Shown here: piece by piece, positions 37,778 to 45,882 of the stretch
Numbering within the stretch: position 1 is the first letter of the stretch
Layout of the letters: each line of letters begins with the position of its first letter
Assembly (NCBI GenBank): GCA_009649675.1
Contig: WJPL01000002.1
Location: 1 to 64,000, forward strand
Reading direction: 5' to 3'
From: Alphaproteobacteria bacterium HT1-32
Lineage (GTDB): Bacteria; Pseudomonadota; Alphaproteobacteria; Rhodospirillales; HT1-32
Length of the DNA stretch: 64,000 nt
Notes under the pieces: generated by a model
The model's input: the letters and a program-made list of their open reading frames with translations, nothing else
What the model was told of the DNA's origin: nothing
The model's database searches: none
Translations under genes and position numbers: made by a program

Positions 37778-39088
37778 TTACAGCAGGCCTGAGAGCAAGG
37801 TTGCAATGCCAAGGAAAGCCGTAAACCCGGCAATATCGGTCACCGTTGTCAAAACAATGGAGGATGACTGGGCCGGATCCTGCCCCAGTCGTACCAGCAT
37901 GATTGGCACGATGGCCCCGGCAAATCCGGCGGCGATCATGGCCAGTATCATCGAGGAGGAGATCACCAGCACCAGCCCGTAGGAACCACTCCAGAAATAA
38001 ACCCCGAGGGAACAGGTGATCGCGATGGCAATACCGTTATAGAGACCAACCTGGCCTTCCTTGAAGGTAACGGCCATCCATTGCCGTGCGGTGATTTCAC
38101 GCAATGCGAGGCCCCGCATGGTGACGGCAAGTGCCTGTGCACCGGCATTTCCGGACTGTCCGGCAACGACAGGCAGCAGGACAGCCAGTGCCGTAAACTG
38201 GGCAATTGTGCTTTCAAAAAATCCCACTACAGCGGCAGCCATAAAGGCGGTCAGCAGATTGATCTGTAGCCAGGGCATCCGCTTGCGAACCGCAAAGAAC
38301 GGAGAGGAAAGAGCGCGTTCATCGCGGCTGGCACCCACCATGGTCTGCATGTCGGCGGTGGCATCCTGTTGCGCCGCATGCAGCAATGCGGTCTCCGGGA
38401 TGACGCCGACCAGCCGGCCGTCAAGATCGGTCACCGGAAGATTGGCAACTTCCCGGCTTTCAAACAGTTCGGCAACCTCCTGCTGCGGGGTTATCGGCTG
38501 GACCGTCGCGGTGAGAGGTCTGGACAGGCGTGACAGCTTGATCCGGGAATCAGCAATGGCGACATCCTGCAACAATGCCCGGGCTGTCAGCCGGCCTTCG
38601 TCATCGACCAGAAACAGTTCCGTGCCGATACCCTGACCGGCTTCGCGCATCAGGGTAAGGGCCTGCCCTACAGTTGATTTCTCGCGGAAACTCTGTGCTT
38701 TCGGGTCCATCAGTCGCCCGGCGGTATCTGCCGGATGGGCCATCAGTATCTGTATCTCCTTTGAGATATGATCCGGCAGAATGTCCAGGATCCGCCTGAG
38801 GTCGTCATCTTTCAGCTGGCTGGTCACCCGGATTGCGGCAGCCGGCGGCAGGTTGGCGAGGATTGCGGTGATCGCATCATCGGACATACGGACAAGCAGC
38901 ATTGCTGCCACACCGGGAACAAGCCGGGACCAGACCGGGAGCAACAGGTCAACCGGATGGGCCTGCAGAATTTCTGCCGCATCTTCAGGCGAGAGGGTTT
39001 CCAGCCGGGTTGCCGCAAGCATGGGATGATCGACGAGATAGCGCCGGTTCAGCGCATCAATGATATGTGTGGGGGCTGTGGTCATCAT
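37778..39088 (-). CDS. mgtE: Magnesium transporter MgtE
   Basis: 436 residues with the full MgtE layout: an N-terminal helical superhelix domain (about 20-125), two CBS domains (about 128-250, AGRLMDPKAQSF, NLPVTDLDGRLVGVIPE) and five membrane helices. Signature motifs are PVVAGQSGNAGAQALAVTMRG and GQDPAQSSSIVLTTVTDIAGF, containing the acidic residue of the Mg2+ pore. The start codon follows the stop of the upstream gene with no gap. It should be a Mg2+-gated channel at the inner membrane. Confidence 0.94.
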   Translation of the reverse strand: MMTTAPTHIIDALNRRYLVDHPMLAATRLETLSPEDAAEILQAHPVDLLLPVWSRLVPGVAAMLLVRMSDDAITAILANLPPAAAIRVTSQLKDDDLRRILDILPDHISKEIQILMAHPADTAGRLMDPKAQSFREKSTVGQALTLMREAGQGIGTELFLVDDEGRLTARALLQDVAIADSRIKLSRLSRPLTATVQPITPQQEVAELFESREVANLPVTDLDGRLVGVIPETALLHAAQQDATADMQTMVGASRDERALSSPFFAVRKRMPWLQINLLTAFMAAAVVGFFESTIAQFTALAVLLPVVAGQSGNAGAQALAVTMRGLALREITARQWMAVTFKEGQVGLYNGIAIAITCSLGVYFWSGSYGLVLVISSSMILAMIAAGFAGAIVPIMLVRLGQDPAQSSSIVLTTVTDIAGFTAFLGIATLLSGLL

Positions 39089-39940
39089 TCATCGCTCCCT
39101 GACGGCAGAAACGTCTTGTCCGGGCCGGCTGTCGGGAGAGAGTAACTGGATGAAGCCGCTGATGGTAATGACAAAGCCGGTGGCGAGATGTCCGGCGATG
39201 GAATCCCCTGACCGGGGCAGTGACGCCGGAACGACCAGCTTCTCTGCCTGTTCCAGCGCGTCCTGGCGCAGCAGGCCCATCACGTCATTCCGACGGTTGA
39301 TGACTGGCAGACCGCTGAACCGCCGCCATCCCGGATTGCTGTGCGCCATTGACAGGGAGGCGCGGGCAGAGAGCGGGGTAAATGTGCTGTCGATGATATC
39401 ACCAATCGGCTGGTCATCGTTCAGAAGCAGCAGTTTCTCCAGTTCGACAACACCGGCAAATCGCCGGCCACGGCCTGTCACGATGGCCATACCACCACAG
39501 CTTTCCCCCTGGCTGCGCAGTCCTTTCAGACATTCGCCGGCAGTTGTCGTGACTTTGAAGTAGGGGGTAGAGACATCCATCCAGGCACCAACGGTCAGGA
39601 CCGGATAGTTCAGGGTGCGCTCAATGTCGCGTGACAGCCTTGCGGGCAGGGCCTCCAGTATCCCGGCGCGCTCGGCCTCAGCCACATGCCGCAGAATAGC
39701 TGCTGCATCCGCGTAACTGATATCACGCAGGATAGCGACTGTACGGTCCAGCGGCACTTCGGCCAGAATCAGTGCGGCCGACCAGGGTTGCAGATGTTCG
39801 GTCAGCCGGATTGCGGAACGCAGCGGGGCGAAGGCCAGAAAGGCTCCGCCTTCTGCCGGTTCGGCAGCGGCGATGATTTCGGCAGCTTCCCGGGGTTGCT
39901 CCTCGATGAAGCCCAGTGTCAGTTCAAGCTGGTCATTCAT
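39089..39940 (-). CDS. MgtE_N/CBS protein lacking the channel domain
   Basis: About 283 residues. The N-terminal half is MgtE_N-like (LTEHLQPWSAALILAEVPLD, AAAILRHVAEAERAGILEALP). The second half is a CBS pair (WMDVSTPYFKVTTTAGECLKG, FAGVVELEKLLLLNDDQPIG, SGLPVINRRNDVMGLL). It ends after a single hydrophobic stretch (FVITISGFIQLL) where MgtE would begin its pore. ATG 39940 is preferred: it sits in the 3' end of the mscS-like gene (ATGAATGA, 8-base overlap) with GGGGAT upstream. It directly abuts mgtE. Possibly a regulatory partner of MgtE; a decayed mgtE is the alternative. Confidence 0.82.
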   Translation of the reverse strand: MNDQLELTLGFIEEQPREAAEIIAAAEPAEGGAFLAFAPLRSAIRLTEHLQPWSAALILAEVPLDRTVAILRDISYADAAAILRHVAEAERAGILEALPARLSRDIERTLNYPVLTVGAWMDVSTPYFKVTTTAGECLKGLRSQGESCGGMAIVTGRGRRFAGVVELEKLLLLNDDQPIGDIIDSTFTPLSARASLSMAHSNPGWRRFSGLPVINRRNDVMGLLRQDALEQAEKLVVPASLPRSGDSIAGHLATGFVITISGFIQLLSPDSRPGQDVSAVRER

Positions 39941-40772
39941 CCGAATCATCCCCGGCAAGAATCGTGACCGTTGAATTCTGTGCGAGAGTTGCAGGGATAA
40001 CCGTACGACCGGCTTCCGTATCCAGCACAAAGGATGTCGGGGTGATTTCGATCACAACACCTTCGATTTTACCGATTCTGACCTGTTGTCCCGGTTCCAC
40101 ATCTTCTTTCAGGTAATGGGCGGCAATCAGATTGGCTGTGAGGTCCCGTGCGCCCAGTCCGAATGCCAGGGCAAATCCGGCCAGAATGGCGGCGAAGGCG
40201 ACCGCAAGAATAATCACCAGAAAGGTAACATCGACACCGATCTGATCGAGACCGATGACCGTGGCAATCAGCAGCGTTATGCCCTGCGCCATGCTGCCGA
40301 ACAGGTCGGCTTGGCTGAAACGTGCGGTGGCTGCCGCGGATACGGTCAGGTCCCGGACGAAGGTACTGACGAGAAACCCGACGAGAACGATCATGATCCC
40401 GGCCAGCACCGTCGGCAGGTAGGAGACGATGTCATCAAGCCAGGAGGAGAAGGCATCAAGTCCGGCAACATTTGTTGCGGCGGAAAAGAAGATGAAGATG
40501 ACCAGCCAGAAGGAGATATTGGCGAGCAGGGATATTGCCGCGACGGACAGCCGGAACCTTGCGAGGCTGCCCTTTGTCAGAAAACTGTCGAGCCCCCGGT
40601 TTATCAGATCACCGAGCCGCCGCATTCCGCGACGGGCGAACTTTGCGACGAACCAGCCGACCAGAACCAGCAGGGCAGCGCCCAGCAGGTCAGGCAGGTA
40701 ATTCAGGATCGTGCTGAAGACATCGAAAGCAGTTTGTCTGAGATTCTCGAATATCTTGGGCAGTTCTTGCAT
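39933..40772 (-). CDS. Mechanosensitive channel, MscS family
   Basis: About 279 residues. Two TM-helix repeats (LPDLLGAALLVLVGWFVAKF; YLPTVLAGIMIVLVGFLVST) precede a pore-like helix (AILAGFALAFGLGARDLTANLI) rich in Gly/Ala as in MscS TM3. A short beta domain follows (EDVEPGQQVRIGKIEGVVIEI). The large MscS C-terminal cage is absent, so this is the short MscS/YnaI-like TM-repeat subfamily. I chose ATG 40772 because GGAG lies six bases upstream; a GTG four codons earlier also exists. It heads the operon with the MgtE_N/CBS gene and mgtE, implying linked ion and osmotic homeostasis. Confidence 0.9.
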   Translation of the reverse strand: MQELPKIFENLRQTAFDVFSTILNYLPDLLGAALLVLVGWFVAKFARRGMRRLGDLINRGLDSFLTKGSLARFRLSVAAISLLANISFWLVIFIFFSAATNVAGLDAFSSWLDDIVSYLPTVLAGIMIVLVGFLVSTFVRDLTVSAAATARFSQADLFGSMAQGITLLIATVIGLDQIGVDVTFLVIILAVAFAAILAGFALAFGLGARDLTANLIAAHYLKEDVEPGQQVRIGKIEGVVIEITPTSFVLDTEAGRTVIPATLAQNSTVTILAGDDSDE

Positions 40773-40856
40773 CTGACTCTCCACAGCGTGATCGCTGCCG
40801 GGAGTCTAACAGGTGGGGTACTGCCTGTCGTGGCAATAAGCTGGCGGCGCTCTGGT

Positions 40857-41201
40857 CTAGTGATCTGAATCGGAAAGGAACTGATCGCTGAGGCCCGTAT
40901 CATAGGCGATTGCGTCTGCTGTCAGTGTTACGCCAAGCGGGCTGTAGTCGCGGGACAACCCTTTGCGTTCCAGAGCCACCCATACCGACGGGTTGGCAAA
41001 GCCGCTGGCATCCCGGGAGGACACAACGAAGGAGCCGATATGAACATGATCGCCATGGGCATGCGGCAGCCGGTTGATCCGGACATCACCACTTTCCGGA
41101 TCGCGGGTAGAAATATTGTCCTGTCCGGCGAGAACCTGTGCCAGTGCCAGGGTGCGAAGCTGGAGCTTGTTCAGTTTAAGTGGATTGCTGCGTGGAGGCA
41201 T
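40857..41201 (-). CDS. Small conserved hypothetical protein, cytoplasmic
   Basis: 114 residues starting MPPRSNPLKLNKLQLRTLAL. It carries a His-rich loop (RLPHAHGDHVHIGSFVVSSR) followed by FANPSVWVALERKGL. No signal peptide or membrane segment. I cannot assign a family. The coding pattern favours this start; the frame stays open upstream but the added residues have no credible composition. It is the last gene of a three-gene unit after the TPR protein and the DUF6476 protein. Confidence 0.75.
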   Translation of the reverse strand: MPPRSNPLKLNKLQLRTLALAQVLAGQDNISTRDPESGDVRINRLPHAHGDHVHIGSFVVSSRDASGFANPSVWVALERKGLSRDYSPLGVTLTADAIAYDTGLSDQFLSDSDH

Positions 41202-41262
41202 GATTGTCTCTGCTTTCGTTTCAAAGAAAATTCGGTTGTTCTGGAAATCTGCCGGCTGAAGG

Positions 41263-41598
41263 TCAGAGGCGTGGCGTGAACCGGATTGACCCGAGTTGCT
41301 GACCGGTAGCCAGATCGAACAGAACAATCCGTTCTGATCCGTCGCTGGCGGCAATCCGGACGGCTGCCCGCCCGTCAGGGTAGCTGATTTCGACGATGCG
41401 CTCGTCCTTTTCAATGGCGATTTCCTGTGTCCCAAAGGGGGCGCGCGTCACGGCAGATCGTTCCGGCTGGCTGGCAAGCGGCTGTTCCGCCGTCTTCGCT
41501 GTACCGGATACCTGACGATAGAGGCCATAGCCGACGGCAATGACGCCGGCAATGATCAGAACGCCCATGCCGATGACCAGTGCTTTCAGGAATTTCAT
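41263..41598 (-). CDS. DUF6476-like single-pass membrane protein
   Basis: 111 residues with one N-terminal transmembrane helix (about residues 7-27, ALVIGMGVLIIAGVIAVGYG) and a small periplasmic domain (RIVEISYPDGRAAVRIAA, ERIVLFDLATGQQLGSIRF). The pattern matches the alphaproteobacterial DUF6476 family. The start overlaps the TPR gene stop by one base (TGATG), so translation is coupled. Function unknown. Confidence 0.82.
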   Translation of the reverse strand: MKFLKALVIGMGVLIIAGVIAVGYGLYRQVSGTAKTAEQPLASQPERSAVTRAPFGTQEIAIEKDERIVEISYPDGRAAVRIAASDGSERIVLFDLATGQQLGSIRFTPRL

Positions 41599-43121
41599 CA
41601 GCTTTCTCCGGATGCTGTCGGGAGTTTTGATCCCGTTCGGGATGTCATGGCCGGATCATCAACGACCGTCGCCAGTGTTAATAACGATTTTCTCAGTGAT
41701 TCAAGCGGTTTGCTCCAGCGTCCCGCCACGGTCTGCCGGAATATCCTGATGCTGTTGTACCAGGTTGTGCGGTCGCCTGAGGTTCCCCACATCCAGTTTG
41801 AATTGACGGGCAGCACAACCCAGCAGCGAATGCCCATGGCACCTGCGATATGTCCGACCTCACCTCCTGCGGCGATGACAAGGTCGACTTCAGACAGGGC
41901 GGCAGCCAGCTGGCGCGGATCATCCATATCGCCAGTGGCCGGTTTTACCCGGCCTTCAGCCCAGTTGATGCTCCTGAAGTCTTCCGCACCGGTGTTCTCC
42001 AGACTGATGAAACTGACGGGAGCGGGAATCGTGAGGACTTCCCGCAGGCGGGCCACAGGGATCGTTTCGTCCCGGTTTCCGGGCGCGCGCAGGGCAATCC
42101 CCACCCGCAGGCCCTTCTCTGCAACTTTCGGTGATTTGGCGACGGGGTTCAGATAGCCGCTGGCAAGTGGCTGGGTGGTCCCCCCGGCACGCAGGAAACT
42201 GGGGGCCGTGAGCAATTTCATCTCGATGTCGCAGTCGGTCTCGGTGGCATCCGGTTCGATCATGTCGTCAGACAGATCGCTGTCGAGCAGCAGGGGCATG
42301 TATTTGCGGTCGACGGCAAGTGTTACCCGGGCACCACTTTCCCGCAGCAGCGGTGCATAACGCAGACCCAGAACTGTCTCTGACATATGATCTTCCTGCC
42401 GCAGCAGAACACGTTTGCCGGCGAAAGAGGAAATCTCGCTGACAGGCTTTCCTGATGAGTCTGTCGCCTTGCCGCCGGGGCGCCAGGTATATTCAGGCCA
42501 TCCCTGATCAAAGTTACCGGAGGCCAGCAGAGCCTCCGCCTTTCCGACATGTGCTGCGATCCGGTTTTCATCAATATCAATGGCCCTGTCGAAAGCATCG
42601 ATGCCTTCTTTGTGCCGGTTTACGGCGCAGTAGCATTGAGCAAGCTTCAGCCATGCTTCGGCATTTTCCGGATCCTGTTCGGTAACGGTGCGATAATGTT
42701 TGCGGGCTTCATCCTGCCGTCCGAGGTCGTCCAGCAAACCGGCCAGCAACGTTCTGGCCTCAGAATCAGTCTTGTCGACAGACAGGGCCGCATTCAGGGT
42801 GCGCATCGCGGCACCGCGCTGACCGAGACGCAGCTGTATCCGGCCAAGTTTGCGATGCTGACCGGGAAGCGTCGGGTTCAGCTTGACCAGCCGGTTGTAG
42901 AATTTCTCTGCGACACTGTCGGCATTGACCTTTTCGGCCAGCATGGCGAACAGTCGCAGAAGGTCCGGCGGTGTGCCACCGACGGATAACAGCTGCCCGG
43001 CTTCTGTTTCCATAGCGTTCAGATCGCCGGTATCAAAGCTCGCCAGCAGTGCCGCAGCGTGATCACGTGGTTTGCCCGGCGCCGTTTTTGCCGTCGATGT
43101 TGGAGTTGTTTCCGAAGCCAT
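41598..43121 (-). CDS. TPR protein with GT9/heptosyltransferase-like C-terminal domain
   Basis: 507 residues. Residues about 25-205 hold four or five tetratricopeptide repeats (KLGRIQLRLGQRGAAMRTL, EAWLKLAQCYCAVNRHKEGI, AHVGKAEALLASGNFDQGW). From about 235 on it resembles the glycosyltransferase-like region found after TPRs in flagellar or cell-surface associated alphaproteobacterial proteins. That region shows LLRQEDHMSETVLGLRYAPLL, LRVGIALRAPGNRD and LVIAAGGEVGHIAGAMGI, the last resembling the GGTGHLA-type donor site. Cytoplasmic. First gene of a three-gene unit. Confidence 0.82.
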   Translation of the reverse strand: MASETTPTSTAKTAPGKPRDHAAALLASFDTGDLNAMETEAGQLLSVGGTPPDLLRLFAMLAEKVNADSVAEKFYNRLVKLNPTLPGQHRKLGRIQLRLGQRGAAMRTLNAALSVDKTDSEARTLLAGLLDDLGRQDEARKHYRTVTEQDPENAEAWLKLAQCYCAVNRHKEGIDAFDRAIDIDENRIAAHVGKAEALLASGNFDQGWPEYTWRPGGKATDSSGKPVSEISSFAGKRVLLRQEDHMSETVLGLRYAPLLRESGARVTLAVDRKYMPLLLDSDLSDDMIEPDATETDCDIEMKLLTAPSFLRAGGTTQPLASGYLNPVAKSPKVAEKGLRVGIALRAPGNRDETIPVARLREVLTIPAPVSFISLENTGAEDFRSINWAEGRVKPATGDMDDPRQLAAALSEVDLVIAAGGEVGHIAGAMGIRCWVVLPVNSNWMWGTSGDRTTWYNSIRIFRQTVAGRWSKPLESLRKSLLTLATVVDDPAMTSRTGSKLPTASGES

Positions 43122-43209
43122 ACCGATTGAATTTTAATCCCAGATTGTCAGGTCATTTGAGAAACAGCTTTACAGCATCCCCGTCACTGGCAAGCCTCCG
43201 TTACATTTC

Positions 43210-44199
43210 ATGGCGTTGGAGAGCCGGTTGCACAAGTCCGAAACGCATAAAGTCACGGTAACGCAAGCAGAAGACGGCAGGCGTCTGGATGCCTTTCTGG
43301 CTTCCGGATCAGAGGGACTGTCGCGTACCAGACTGAAGCAGCTGATTCAGGATGGCCATATTACAGGCTCGGATGGCTCCTGTCTTGATCCGTCAATGAA
43401 AGTCCGGTCGGGACAGACATTTTCGATCACGGTTCCGGCCAGTGAAGATGCCGTGCCGGTGGCGCAGAACATTGATCTGACCATCGTTTACGAAGATGAC
43501 GATGTTATCGTCATCGACAAACCGGCCGGTATGGTGGTGCATCCGGCTGCCGGAAATCCGGATGGCACGCTGGTGAATGCCCTGCTGGCGCATTGCGGCG
43601 ACAGTCTGTCCGGTATCGGCGGGGTGAAAAGACCGGGCATCGTGCATCGTATCGACAAGGATACCAGTGGTCTGATGGTCGTTGCCAAAAATGATATCGC
43701 CCATCAGTCGCTGTCACGGCAATTTGCGGAACATAGCCTTGACCGGGCTTATGGTGCACTTGTCTGGGGAGTGCCCAATCCGGGGACGGGCAGGATTGAC
43801 CTGCCTATCGGACGGTCACCGAAGGATCGCAAGAAAATGGCGGTTCGTGCGTCCGGTGGAAAATCAGCCGTCACACATTATCGGACGGAACGAATTTTTG
43901 CCAGAACCGTTAGTCTTGTCGAATGCCGTCTGGAAACCGGACGGACACATCAGATTCGTGTCCATATGTCGCATACGGGGCATCCGCTGCTGGGTGATCC
44001 GGTCTATTCCCGTGCGCAGCGAAGGGTTAAACGGGCAGCCGTTGAGATGCCACTGGCCGTGCATGCCTTCTCTCGCCAGGCACTTCACGCCAAGTTGATC
44101 GGGTTTGAGCATCCGAAAAGCCTTGAGAGGATGCATTTTTCTTCAGAATATCCAAAAGATATCAATGATTTAATTCATGTTTTAGATACCATAAAATAA
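43210..44199 (+). CDS. rluD: 23S rRNA pseudouridine synthase, RluA/RluD family
   Basis: 329 residues. An S4 RNA-binding domain (about 15-75, RRLDAFLASGSEGLSRTRLKQ) is followed by the catalytic domain. The active site is GIVHRIDKDTSGLMVVAKN, whose Asp is the catalytic nucleophile. Conserved VIDKPAGMVVHPAAGN and LETGRTHQIRVHMSHTGHPL also fit RluD. It modifies helix 69 uridines of 23S rRNA. Placement directly upstream of rpoH in the same direction is common in alphaproteobacteria. Confidence 0.93.
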   Translation: MALESRLHKSETHKVTVTQAEDGRRLDAFLASGSEGLSRTRLKQLIQDGHITGSDGSCLDPSMKVRSGQTFSITVPASEDAVPVAQNIDLTIVYEDDDVIVIDKPAGMVVHPAAGNPDGTLVNALLAHCGDSLSGIGGVKRPGIVHRIDKDTSGLMVVAKNDIAHQSLSRQFAEHSLDRAYGALVWGVPNPGTGRIDLPIGRSPKDRKKMAVRASGGKSAVTHYRTERIFARTVSLVECRLETGRTHQIRVHMSHTGHPLLGDPVYSRAQRRVKRAAVEMPLAVHAFSRQALHAKLIGFEHPKSLERMHFSSEYPKDINDLIHVLDTIK

Positions 44200-44380
44200 T
44201 CTGTATACCTCTGGAACGAGATTTGATACTGTTTCGTTAACACGTACAGGAACAGGCGGATTCTAACCGTATCCGATCAGCCGGACTTTCCGGGAAGATG
44301 GAAAATAAGGTCGATCGGGTCATAATTCCGACAAGATTTGTCGGATACTGGAATCAGCAAAACATGAAAGGACGCATGCG

Positions 44381-45274
44381 ATGAGCAATCTGACGACAGC
44401 GCTCTCCATAAACCCGGAAGACAATCTTTCCCGTTACCTCCAGAGTATCCGGAAATTTCCGATGCTGTCGCTTGAGGAAGAACAGCGACTTGCGCATGCT
44501 TGGCGCGACGAGGACGATATTGAATCCGCGCACCAGCTTGTCACCAGTCATCTTCGTCTGGTAGCCAAAATTGCCATGGGCTACCGCGGTTATGGCCTGC
44601 CGGTTGGCGAACTGATTTCGGAAGGCAATGTCGGCATGATGCAGGCGGTGAAACGGTTCGACCCGGAACGCGGGTTCCGGCTGGCAACCTATGCGATGTG
44701 GTGGATCCGTGCCTCGATTCAGGAATATATCCTGCATTCATGGTCGCTGGTGAAAATGGGGACCACCGCCGCACAGAAGAAGCTGTTCTTCAATCTTCGT
44801 CGTCTCAAGGGGCAGATGAAGGAAATCGACGAGGGTGATATGTCCCTTGAAAGCGTCGAATCAATCGCGACCAAGCTCGGCGTGCCCGAGAAGGATGTCG
44901 TGGACATGAACCGTCGTCTGGCGGCCAGTGATCATTCCCTGAATGCTCCCCTGCGTATTGACGGTGAAGGGGAGTGGCAGGACTGGCTGGTTGACGAAAC
45001 GGACAGTGCGGAAACCATGCTGGCCGAAGATGATGAATTCGGGAAGCGGAAATCCCTGCTGGTTGGTGCGATGGATGTTCTGAATGACCGCGAGAAGCAT
45101 ATCTTTGTCGAACGCCGTCTTACGGAAGAGCCGAAAACACTGGAAGATCTGAGCCAGGTTTACGGTATTTCCCGCGAACGGGTTCGCCAGATTGAAGTGC
45201 GGGCCTTCGAGAAGATTCAGAAGTCCGTGCGGAATTCAGCGATTGATAACGGCCTGCTGGCTGCGAACGCCTGA
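44381..45274 (+). CDS. rpoH: RNA polymerase heat-shock sigma factor 32
   Basis: 297 residues. Region 1.2/2.1 starts NLSRYLQSIRKFPMLSLEEE. Region 2 has HLRLVAKIAMGYRGYGLPVGELISEGNVGMMQAVKRFDPE (in two stretches) and FRLATYAMWWIRASIQEYI. The RpoH-box-like segment QKKLFFNLRRLK follows. Region 4.2 is LEDLSQVYGISRERVRQIEVRAFEKIQ. AAGGA lies 8 bases before ATG 44381. A 181-bp upstream gap should contain its promoter. A strong intrinsic terminator follows at 45306-45351. Confidence 0.97.
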   Translation: MSNLTTALSINPEDNLSRYLQSIRKFPMLSLEEEQRLAHAWRDEDDIESAHQLVTSHLRLVAKIAMGYRGYGLPVGELISEGNVGMMQAVKRFDPERGFRLATYAMWWIRASIQEYILHSWSLVKMGTTAAQKKLFFNLRRLKGQMKEIDEGDMSLESVESIATKLGVPEKDVVDMNRRLAASDHSLNAPLRIDGEGEWQDWLVDETDSAETMLAEDDEFGKRKSLLVGAMDVLNDREKHIFVERRLTEEPKTLEDLSQVYGISRERVRQIEVRAFEKIQKSVRNSAIDNGLLAANA

Positions 45275-45279
45275 GCAGA

Positions 45280-45879
45280 CTAGCCGCCGGGAACTGCCGG
45301 TACTGAAGGGGGCGCCGAGCCGGGTGGGCTTGGTGCCCCTTTTATTGTTTTGACGGGAACAGCCTTTGCCGTGGCTTCTCCGGCACCACTGGCATCGTCC
45401 GTAATCTCCGGTCCCCATTCCGTTACCAGGGAACGCTGTTTTTCGCGCAAGGCCATCATACGGCGCTGTGACGCCATTTCCAGAACCGAGCCGACGAGTG
45501 GCGGCGTCATGTTATACATGACCCAGCCGATAGCGGAGAGGCCATAAATAACCAGCAGGGTCAGTGGGTCAAAAATCAGGTAAAGAGCAGTTTCCAGATC
45601 ATTGTGGCCAAACCACAGACTGATCAGGTAGGGGCTGAGACCGGCAAGATTGAGACCGCCAACCGAAACATACCGCATGCGGCTTTCACTGCGGTCGATG
45701 ATCCGGGCAACAATGGTTGGCAGCATCCCGACCAGGAACATGATCAGGGATGCATAGAACATGATCGCAAAAACCATTGCGACCAGCCACCAGAGCAGCC
45801 TGAGAACGGGGCCGCCACCCCGTGACCGGTTCTGTTTTCCACCACCGCGACTGATTTTTTTCTGTGCTGCCTTGGCCAT
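45280..45879 (-). CDS. Two-helix membrane protein, hypothetical
   Basis: 199 residues. A basic, Gly-rich cytoplasmic N-terminus (KKISRGGGKQNRSRGGG) leads to a long hydrophobic region (about 27-56), a loop, and further helices near 75-125 (LYLIFDPLTLLVIYGLSAIG). The C-terminus is Ala/Pro-rich and disordered. No family recognised. The start lies three bases after the stop of the pseudokinase gene, so the two are expressed together and probably work at the membrane. The last codons carry the rpoH terminator hairpin of the opposite strand. Confidence 0.8.
   Translation of the reverse strand: MAKAAQKKISRGGGKQNRSRGGGPVLRLLWWLVAMVFAIMFYASLIMFLVGMLPTIVARIIDRSESRMRYVSVGGLNLAGLSPYLISLWFGHNDLETALYLIFDPLTLLVIYGLSAIGWVMYNMTPPLVGSVLEMASQRRMMALREKQRSLVTEWGPEITDDASGAGEATAKAVPVKTIKGAPSPPGSAPPSVPAVPGG
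45306..45351 (+). terminator. Intrinsic terminator of rpoH
   Basis: An 11-bp stem AAGGGGGCGCC (45306-45316) against GGTGCCCCTTT (45332-45342), with two G-U pairs, contains an inner AGCC/GGCT stem. The T-rich tail TTTTATTGTTTT follows. The hairpin lies inside the 3' coding end of the convergent gene at 45280-45879. Confidence 0.85.
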
Positions 45880-45882
45880 CGG

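Noticed and set aside
44200-44380. Heat-shock or sigma70 promoter for rpoH
   Set aside because: TTGATA-like and AT-rich words exist but no convincing -35/-10 pair with proper spacing was found.
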